Origin: Deltaproteobacteria bacterium
GTDB lineage: Bacteria; Desulfobacterota; Desulfobulbia; Desulfobulbales; VMSU01
Length of the DNA: 12,316 nt
Reading direction: 5' to 3'
NCBI GenBank assembly: GCA_024274995.1
Contig: JAJSAA010000272.1
Span: 1-12,316 of the forward strand
A program made the position numbers and the translations under genes. The notes beneath the pieces are model-generated. The model was not told the DNA's origin. It saw only the letters and a program-made list of their open reading frames with translations, and searched no databases. This document shows positions 1-4,815 of the stretch, piece by piece (the stretch's first letter is position 1; each line of letters opens with the position of its first letter).

Positions 1-131
1 AGGCAGACCTGCCAGGCCTGATGCATAACCCGGCTGGGCTCCTTAAACATTATGCCGGTCAGCCCCATAAGCAGGAAGATGGTGATGAGCAGGAATGGTG
101 CCCGTCTGATGGTGATTGCTTTTTTTGCCAT
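1..131 (-). CDS. Small membrane-anchored CXXC-type protein (CD1871A-like), 3' end outside the window
   Basis: The ATG at 131-129 opens a frame that runs off the left edge after 43 complete residues. It begins MAKKAITIRR, has one hydrophobic segment at about residues 11-28, then a short amphipathic stretch ending in WQVC at the edge, with Leu as the next partial codon. A single N-terminal membrane helix, then a helix of the type 'xxAxxVCLEC', is the pattern of the roughly 45-residue CD1871A family of CXXC-motif proteins; only the first Cys is visible here. The function of that family is not established, though a thiol or metal/redox role is often assumed. The start lies 2 nt past the stop of the upstream DUF77 gene (TAG AT ATG), with an AGGGA ribosome-binding sequence inside that gene's last codons, so the two are probably co-translated. 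The family call is by eye from half a protein and could be wrong; that a small membrane peptide gene starts here is more secure. Confidence 0.6.
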   Translation of the reverse strand, partial: MAKKAITIRRAPFLLITIFLLMGLTGIMFKEPSRVMHQAWQVC

Positions 132-133
132 AT

Positions 134-433
134 CTATTCAGTCCCTAATAATTTTTTTACTGCCCTTTGTTTATCGCCTAAACGTACAACTTTATCGCGG
201 CGGTCGTCAATACTGATCTGAGTCAGAACCCGTTTTACTCCATGGGCGAAGGGCATTTGATGAATTTGGGCCGCCAGAGATAGAAGTTCGTCCGCCTCAC
301 CCTCGATGATAGTTCCCATGTCGTGCATGGTAAAAGAAAGGCCGCAGGCTTTAAGCCGGTCTTGGATTTCAGCCACAAAACCGCTAATGGATCTGACGCC
401 CATGGGAACAATAGTTAATTGCATTAAAGCCAT
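134..433 (-). CDS. MTH1187/DUF77 family thiamine-binding-type protein
   Basis: A 99-residue protein starting MALMQLTIVPMG. Its opening strand (QLTIVPMG), the later 'GxSFTMHDMGTIIEG' block and the 'ADELLSLAAQIHQMPFAHGVKRVLTQISIDDRRD' helix-strand unit match the small ferredoxin-like-fold MTH1187/YkoF-type family (DUF77). Members bind thiamine or related pyrimidines in the cytoplasm, and some oligomerise; the true role in most bacteria is unclear. The frame is open further upstream to 475, but the ATG at 433 is preferred: it has AAGGTGG at 445-439 with a 5-nt gap, gives the normal family length of about 100 residues, and avoids a non-conserved extension overlapping the PilZ gene. It follows the PilZ gene by 10 nt and precedes the CXXC gene by 2 nt, so it sits in the middle of a tight operon. 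I see no thiamine biosynthesis or transport gene nearby, so thiamine binding is a family property rather than something the context supports. Confidence 0.85.
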   Translation of the reverse strand: MALMQLTIVPMGVRSISGFVAEIQDRLKACGLSFTMHDMGTIIEGEADELLSLAAQIHQMPFAHGVKRVLTQISIDDRRDKVVRLGDKQRAVKKLLGTE

Positions 434-438
434 AATTA

Positions 439-445
439 CCACCTT
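439..445 (-). promoter_or_regulatory. Shine-Dalgarno site deciding the DUF77 start
   Basis: AAGGTGG on the minus strand, 5 nt before the ATG at 433. It overlaps the TAA stop of the PilZ gene (446-444), so translation of the two genes is likely coupled. It is the reason for rejecting a longer upstream start. Confidence 0.7.
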
Positions 446-785
446 AAAGTTCCAGATGCAGGCGCTCTGGATCATCGGAATTATAATAGACGATGTTTTT
501 CAGGTGGTAGAAGCTGTCCAGATCAATCTCATTGAAATGGAGGGCAATGCCATCCGCTTCTACCCGTACAACTTCGCCTTTCATATACAATAGCAACTGG
601 CTGCTGCTGCCGCTTAGGGCCAGTGATATATTACATTTCTCACCGATTTTATGATTGGTAATACCCTTAACGGACATGCCTTTGAGGCTTAAATTGGCGG
701 TTTCGCAGTGTTGATAATTGTGCTTGGGAAATTTTATGTCTGCTGTGGTCTGAAAGGATACCCTGGTGTTTTTACGCCGTTCCAT
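444..785 (-). CDS. Single-domain PilZ protein (c-di-GMP receptor type)
   Basis: A 113-residue stand-alone PilZ domain. The two c-di-GMP binding motifs are both visible: the N-terminal arginine motif RRKNTR (RxxxR, Arg4 and Arg8 from the chosen start) and the [D/N]xSxxG motif NLSLKG (Asn31, Ser33, Gly36). The rest is the usual beta-barrel, closing with 'GEVVRVEADGIALHFNEIDLD' and a C-terminal helix. Proteins of this type bind cyclic di-GMP in the cytoplasm and pass the signal to motility, pilus, secretion or polysaccharide machinery. The frame extends two codons upstream to a TTG at 791, but the ATG at 785 is preferred because AGGAG at 797-793 lies 7 nt from it and only 1 nt from the TTG. It lies 53 nt downstream of the CheW-like gene, separated by a strong hairpin, and 10 nt upstream of the DUF77 gene. 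Both motifs look intact, so binding is expected; the output partner is unknown. Confidence 0.9.
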   Translation of the reverse strand: MERRKNTRVSFQTTADIKFPKHNYQHCETANLSLKGMSVKGITNHKIGEKCNISLALSGSSSQLLLYMKGEVVRVEADGIALHFNEIDLDSFYHLKNIVYYNSDDPERLHLEL

Positions 786-808
786 AGTCAATCTCCTGAA
801 ATAGAAGG

Positions 809-831
809 GCCGTTCCGGATCCCGGAACGGC
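809..831 (-). terminator. Perfect 10-bp intergenic hairpin (possible attenuator or leaky terminator)
   Basis: The arms GCCGTTCCGG (809-818) and CCGGAACGGC (822-831) are exact reverse complements around a 3-nt loop, lying between the CheW-like gene stop (839) and the PilZ start (785). On the minus strand the 3' side reads CCTTCTATTT, which is only moderately T-rich, so a full intrinsic terminator is doubtful. It could be a partial terminator lowering PilZ-operon expression, or an mRNA-stabilising or processing stem. Confidence 0.55.
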
Positions 832-838
832 AGTTGTA

Positions 839-2035
839 TTAATCGGCCAACAATAAAAAACCTTCCCGCTTTAATATCTGCAAGGCATCAAGCACCAGAA
901 CCTGTCGTTCGTCATCAATATAACCGATACCGGCAATATCGCCATTTCTTTGTCTGGCGAATCTGGTCATCAGGCAGTTATTGGGGCTGACCTCTGAACA
1001 GGCCAATACCCCATGCCAGTTTTCGTGTGAAATAATCACGAAGGTGGAGGCCTCTTTATCTGGTCGGGCCGCAAGTTCAAGCCCCCTGGGGATTATAAGC
1101 GGCAGGGAGAGCTTTTTTAGTTTTCTCTCTTTAAGCTCGGACAGGCGGCTGTTTAAACGGGGAGCCAGCTTCTGCATAAAGCCGCTTAGATATTTTAGCG
1201 GCAGCTGGCTCTGGCTGAGGCAGCGGCGTATGATTAGCGGTTTAAGCCTTTGACTTAGGGCGACGCACTCCGCGGGCAGGGCCAGATGGGTGCCGTTTAT
1301 TATTAGTTCTCGCAGGTCAGTTGCCGGGCAGGGTTGGGCGGGGGACGGAATCATGGTTTTGGCTCTGGTTAATTTGCTGTTTTCTGCTGCCGCAGCCCTT
1401 GCTTCTGTTTTCAAGGAGCGGGGTGGAGCAGTCTCCGGGGCAGGTTCGGTGTTCAGGGCCTCGGCTAACATTATTCTGATGGCGCTTCCCGCCTCCCCCG
1501 CTTTTTCAAGGGCCTTCTGGAGTTCGGTGATTAAGAGTTCAACCTGGGCACTTTCATTATCCGGCCCTTGGCGGTGCGGGCTGGCGGCGGGAGATGATTT
1601 GGCCTGTGGCAGTTCATCCGGTTCCAAGGCCGGCAATGGAACCGAGGCCTTATTTTCTGGTTGATCAGGGTTTTTGATCCTTTGCTTCAGATCTTGAAAA
1701 CGTTTAAAAAGGGTATCGAAAACTGTTTTTTCCCGTCCGGGCTCATCGTCCAGATCCTCATAGAGGTTGACGATATGGGCCATGGCTTCTTTTAGAAAAT
1801 CAATAGTTTCCGGCGGGTTACCGTTTCTTTTCCTGATATGTTCAAGAACGCTGCCCGCCATTGTCAGCATGGCCTGAATGGCCTTGTGGGCCTTGAAATG
1901 CTGACGCAGACCTTGAAAAGCCTCTTCTAAGCTGACGGCTCTTTTTGGGCTGAGCCGCCAATCCTGGGCGATTACTTCGGCCTTCAGCCTCTTTATGGCC
2001 TCTTCAACTGGTATGTGATTTTGCGTTTTTTGCAA
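839..2035 (-). CDS. Uncharacterised protein with helical N-terminus and probable CheW-like C-terminal domain
   Basis: A 398-residue soluble protein with no signal peptide or membrane segment, in three parts. Residues about 8-122 are charged and predominantly helical. Residues about 123-240 are a Pro/Ala/Glu-rich linker interrupted by a short helix (about 163-195). Residues about 241-390 resemble a degenerate CheW/CheA-P5 fold: an opening hairpin 'LRELIINGTHLALPAECV', a long basic helical insert, a strand pair 'TFVIISHENWHGVLACSEV', and the closing 'GDIAGIGYIDDERQVLVLDALQIL', like the CheW ending in which a binding partner is scaffolded. CheW domains couple receptors to the kinase CheA; none is visible here, so a scaffold or adaptor role is only inferred. 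The frame starts at TTG (2035) without a clear Shine-Dalgarno; the only in-frame ATGs are far inside the conserved-looking helical region. The PilZ gene follows 53 nt downstream. That it is a gene is nearly certain (long frame, consistent composition); the CheW assignment is by eye. Confidence 0.75.
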   Translation of the reverse strand: MQKTQNHIPVEEAIKRLKAEVIAQDWRLSPKRAVSLEEAFQGLRQHFKAHKAIQAMLTMAGSVLEHIRKRNGNPPETIDFLKEAMAHIVNLYEDLDDEPGREKTVFDTLFKRFQDLKQRIKNPDQPENKASVPLPALEPDELPQAKSSPAASPHRQGPDNESAQVELLITELQKALEKAGEAGSAIRIMLAEALNTEPAPETAPPRSLKTEARAAAAENSKLTRAKTMIPSPAQPCPATDLRELIINGTHLALPAECVALSQRLKPLIIRRCLSQSQLPLKYLSGFMQKLAPRLNSRLSELKERKLKKLSLPLIIPRGLELAARPDKEASTFVIISHENWHGVLACSEVSPNNCLMTRFARQRNGDIAGIGYIDDERQVLVLDALQILKREGFLLLAD

Positions 2036-2243
2036 TTTACGGCACTCATAATGAATGAAATATTACAGTAATGAGGCAGCATAAAATTTTAGTGCCCCTG
2101 ATGAACAGTTACGAGTTAATGGTACTTTGTAGCCCTCGCTGAATAGTTACAAATATTATATAACTAACAGGGGAACTGTTCAGCAGTACCTATAATAAAG
2201 AATATTACATTGCCGACAACCTGAAAAGGTGTTTTAAAGCATT
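2036..2243. promoter_or_regulatory. Divergent intergenic region between the CheW-like gene and the prepilin peptidase gene
   Basis: About 208 AT-rich bases. A TATAAT on the plus strand (2191-2196) could be the -10 box for the peptidase gene, but nothing resembling TTGACA lies 16-18 nt upstream. A TATAAT on the minus strand (2160-2155) could serve the CheW-like gene, about 120 nt from its start. The region carries three related dyad words (2102-2112, 2140-2150, 2173-2181), the last covering the -35 zone of the plus-strand -10. No gene fits here. Confidence 0.4.
2093..2150. repeat. Imperfect direct repeat with TGAAYAGTTAC core
   Basis: GCCCCTGATGAACAGTTAC (about 2094-2112) and GCCCTCGCTGAATAGTTAC (2132-2150) are direct imperfect copies about 38 nt apart. 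Related inverted copies, GAACTGTTC, lie at 2173-2181 and 3074-3082, the latter just past the peptidase gene. They could be operator sites or remnants of a short interspersed element. Confidence 0.5.
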
Positions 2244-2260
2244 TTGCTTTTCGGTCAAAT

Positions 2261-2267
2261 AAAGGAG
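2261..2267 (+). promoter_or_regulatory. Shine-Dalgarno site of the prepilin peptidase gene
   Basis: AAAGGAG at 2261-2267 directly abuts the ATG at 2268 (no spacer) but is 6 nt before the TTG at 2274. Normal spacing therefore favours TTG as the start codon. A further TTG at 2244 has only a weak AAGGTG 12 nt upstream. Confidence 0.6.
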
Positions 2268-2273
2268 ATGGAT

Positions 2274-3044
2274 TTGGACTATATATTTGTGGTTATTCTC
2301 GGGGCTGTTATCGGCTCGTTTTTAAATGTGGTTATTCTGCGGCTGCCGGAGGATGGAGCCTCCATCGTTTTCCCCGCCTCCCACTGTCCACACTGTCATA
2401 CCCCCCTGTCTTGGTATGAAAATATCCCCATTTTAAGTTTTATGGTTCTAAGCGGCCGCTGCCGCCACTGCCGGGTGAAGATATCATGGCAGTATCCCTT
2501 AGTGGAGGCGGCCATGGCTGGCCTGGCCTATGCCCTTTACGGACATTTTGGTATTTCGTGGAATTTTCTGATCTATTTTGTCTTTTGCGCCGCTCTTCTG
2601 GTAATCATCTTTATTGATTTTCGCCACCAGATTATTCCGGATGTTATCAGTCTGCCGGGTATTGTGCTTGGTTTTGCCGCCTCCTTTCTCAATCCCGCTC
2701 TGACCTGGCAGGCTGCGGGGCTTGGCCTTGTGCTGGGCGGCGGTATATTCTATCTCATTGCCGGGGTTTATTATCTTATTACCCGGCGGGTAGGCATGGG
2801 CGGCGGCGATATTAAACTGCTGGCCATGATTGGCGCTTTCCTGGGCTGGCAGGCCCTGCCCTTTGTGATTTTTGCCTCGGCCCTGTTGGGGACGATTGCC
2901 GGGATATTTGCCATGCTTGAGCAAAAAAAAGGTGGTAAGACCGTCATTCCATACGGCCCCTTTCTCGCCGCGGCCAGCTTTATCTACCTCTTCTTTCAGC
3001 CCGAAATCTTGTATTATTTTAAAATATATGTAACTACTCAATAA
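2274..3044 (+). CDS. pilD: Prepilin peptidase / N-methyltransferase (type 4 leader peptidase)
   Basis: A 256-residue inner-membrane aspartic protease that cleaves the leader of type IV prepilins and type II secretion pseudopilins and usually N-methylates the new N-terminus. All family marks are present: the first membrane helix ending 'GSFLNVVILRLP'; a cytoplasmic loop with two CxxC pairs (CPHC at Cys38/41, CRHC at Cys63/66), typical of bifunctional zinc-binding enzymes; 'WQYPLVE'; and the two catalytic aspartates, Asp115 in 'FIDFRHQIIPD' and Asp179 in 'GMGGGDIK'. About eight hydrophobic segments follow the usual topology, and the length is typical. The start is uncertain among TTG 2244, ATG 2268 and TTG 2274; the last is chosen for its ribosome-binding spacing. 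It is transcribed divergently from the CheW-like/PilZ operon and converges with the amidase gene; no pilin or secretion gene is adjacent, so it probably serves substrates encoded elsewhere. Confidence 0.93.
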   Translation: MDYIFVVILGAVIGSFLNVVILRLPEDGASIVFPASHCPHCHTPLSWYENIPILSFMVLSGRCRHCRVKISWQYPLVEAAMAGLAYALYGHFGISWNFLIYFVFCAALLVIIFIDFRHQIIPDVISLPGIVLGFAASFLNPALTWQAAGLGLVLGGGIFYLIAGVYYLITRRVGMGGGDIKLLAMIGAFLGWQALPFVIFASALLGTIAGIFAMLEQKKGGKTVIPYGPFLAAASFIYLFFQPEILYYFKIYVTTQ

Positions 3045-3089
3045 GGGCTACAAATTACCCTCAACTTGTAACTGAACTGTTCGGATGGT
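3045..3089. other. Short convergent intergenic spacer
   Basis: 45 nt between the stops of the prepilin peptidase and amidase genes. It holds a weak 5-bp stem (TACAA/TTGTA) and the dyad GAACTGTTC at 3074-3082. No convincing GC-rich hairpin plus T-run is present in either direction, so termination of both transcripts here is not explained by sequence. Confidence 0.4.
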
Positions 3090-4811
3090 CTAACGTCGGG
3101 CTAAATCCAGGGCCTTGGCGTATTGGATAATACCGTTAGCCAGGCCGTCGGCCAGGTCTTCGAGATATTTATGCTGGTGCAGGCGTTTGGCCGTTTCGGG
3201 GTTAGTGATGAAGGCAATCTCTGTCAAAATGGAGGGCATCTGGGCGCCGATGAGGACAATGAAGGGTGCCTTTTTTATGCCATGATTTTTGATCCCGCCA
3301 TAGTCCCTATTCATCTCCTGAACAAGGTTTCGGTTAACGATATGGGCCAGTTTGGCGGATTCCTGCTTTTTAGAATTATGCATGAGACTACTTAGTATCT
3401 TCTGCAAGTCGCTGATATTCTTGGTCGAAGTGGCATTTTCGTTGGCCGCGAGGCGCATATTTGCCTTATTGTTTGTTAGATCAAGATAATAGGTCTCAAT
3501 GCCGTGGGCCTTGGGAGATCTGGCGGCGTTGGCGTGAATGGAGATGAAAAGGTCGCCTTCTTTGGTGTTAGCGATGGCAGTACGCTCCTCCAAGGGGATA
3601 AATACATCTTTTGTCCGGGTCAGGATTACCTGCGAGGTCAGCCTACTGCGCAGTTTGCGAGCCAGCATTTTGGCTACCTTTAAGACTATATCCTTTTCCC
3701 GCAGGCCGCCGACTCCGATGGCACCAGGGTCTTTGCCGCCATGTCCAGGATCAATAATTATTCTCTTTATCCTCAAGCCAAGCTGCTGGGCCAGAGTGGG
3801 ATTTTTGGGGATTAAGGGGGCGGGTAGAAGGGCTTGGAGTTTGGTCTGTCTTTTCACGCCCTTGATGTCGATAACAATGCGGAATGGCTTCTCCAGATTA
3901 AAGATTTTATAGTCGGAAATACTCTTCATATCCAATACTACCCGGCCTATATTGGGTTTATACTGAGCGCTACGCAGACGCCGCAGCAGGCCGTTATGGA
4001 GGGGAATGGTCTTTTGCATCTGGCGGGATACCCGGCAGTTCCTGAGATTTATATAGAGACGGCGCGGGTGGCCGTTTTGCTTTTTTAACAGGAACCCCTT
4101 GTAGATTACCGGCTTGGAGGTTTCGATGACCACTCTGGTGTAATCCTTGGTTGACCAATGACGCAGCTCCTTGATAACGGCTGTTTTCAGACCCAGGGGA
4201 TGCGCGGCCGCCAGCGGCAGGGTCATTCGGGCATTGTGGGCCGCGGCCTTGATACTGGCGGTGCGGGCTTTGGCTTTTTTGGCCTGAGTTGCCTTCCAGC
4301 GCAGTAAATCCCGGGCCGCTTTTTTAAGCATATCACCATTCGGATATACTACCAGCAGGCGGGCCAGAGTGAGGGCGGCATCTTTATAGTCACCTTCGGC
4401 CAGGGCGTAGATGCGGGCGGTATGGTAGAGGGCGTCATCGGCGTAGGGGTGTTTGGGGAAGAGGCTCGTTACGTCGTCATAATAGGTGAGGGATTTGTGC
4501 AGATAGTCCTTATTGGCGAAGCGTTTATACATCTTGAAATAGATATGACCCAGGGTCAGGAGGCAGGCCGGAGCCCGGCCGGAATGGGGATTGGTCTTGT
4601 AGGCTCGGACAAAGGACCGGGCTGCGGCCTGCCAGTTACTTAAGCGGGCCGCGGCTCGGGGGCTGAACTTTATTTGGTTATAGCGGGATCTGGCCAGGTT
4701 GTAGCGTTTGGCGGTAAGATGGCCCAGGGAGGGGGCTGCCATGAGCGGGGCGGCGATCAACAGGGCTGTAAAGATAATTACGGCGTAGATTTTTGGACGA
4801 ATGACAATCAT
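3090..4811 (-). CDS. N-acetylmuramoyl-L-alanine amidase with TPR-like and AMIN domains
   Basis: A 573-residue exported zinc amidase that cleaves the amide bond between N-acetylmuramic acid and the stem peptide of peptidoglycan, typically in daughter-cell separation (AmiA/B/C type). In order: an N-terminal signal segment (about 1-26, hydrophobic core then 'LMAAPS'); TPR/tol-pal-like helical repeats (about 55-172) with 'YPNGD' and 'FPKHPYADDALYH' signatures; a basic Ala/Lys linker; an AMIN domain (about 212-318) that targets amidases to the septum or wall; and the Amidase_3 catalytic domain (about 348-568). Zinc and catalytic residues are visible: His357 in DPGHGG, Glu372 in LREKD, His426 in SIHANA, Glu531 in LTEIAFITN. 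It starts 4 nt after the mutS stop without an obvious Shine-Dalgarno, suggesting translational coupling. Longer than E. coli AmiC because of the N-terminal repeat region. The substrate is secure; the cellular process is inferred from the family. Confidence 0.93.
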   Translation of the reverse strand: MIVIRPKIYAVIIFTALLIAAPLMAAPSLGHLTAKRYNLARSRYNQIKFSPRAAARLSNWQAAARSFVRAYKTNPHSGRAPACLLTLGHIYFKMYKRFANKDYLHKSLTYYDDVTSLFPKHPYADDALYHTARIYALAEGDYKDAALTLARLLVVYPNGDMLKKAARDLLRWKATQAKKAKARTASIKAAAHNARMTLPLAAAHPLGLKTAVIKELRHWSTKDYTRVVIETSKPVIYKGFLLKKQNGHPRRLYINLRNCRVSRQMQKTIPLHNGLLRRLRSAQYKPNIGRVVLDMKSISDYKIFNLEKPFRIVIDIKGVKRQTKLQALLPAPLIPKNPTLAQQLGLRIKRIIIDPGHGGKDPGAIGVGGLREKDIVLKVAKMLARKLRSRLTSQVILTRTKDVFIPLEERTAIANTKEGDLFISIHANAARSPKAHGIETYYLDLTNNKANMRLAANENATSTKNISDLQKILSSLMHNSKKQESAKLAHIVNRNLVQEMNRDYGGIKNHGIKKAPFIVLIGAQMPSILTEIAFITNPETAKRLHQHKYLEDLADGLANGIIQYAKALDLARR

Positions 4812-4815
4812 GTAA

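Noticed and set aside
105..128. Run of T residues near the left end as a terminator
   Set aside because: It encodes the Lys codons at the start of the CXXC-type gene on the minus strand and has no preceding GC stem.
434..475. Longer start for the DUF77 protein
   Set aside because: The extension (MIQSACIWNFKVVI) is not family-like, overlaps the PilZ gene, and ignores the strong ribosome-binding site in front of the ATG at 433.
1290..1664. 124-residue plus-strand frame opposite the linker of the CheW-like gene
   Set aside because: It is Ala/Ser/Gly-rich, antisense to the Pro/Ala linker, and has no ribosome-binding site.
2226..2247. Sigma-54-like GG/GC pair upstream of the prepilin peptidase gene
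   Set aside because: The GG-to-GC spacing is one base short of the required 10, and the surrounding bases do not match TGGCAC-N5-TTGCA.
2499..3041. 180-residue minus-strand open frame opposite the prepilin peptidase gene
   Set aside because: The plus strand carries all catalytic and zinc motifs of a prepilin peptidase; the antisense frame is a by-product of its codon usage and has no family features.
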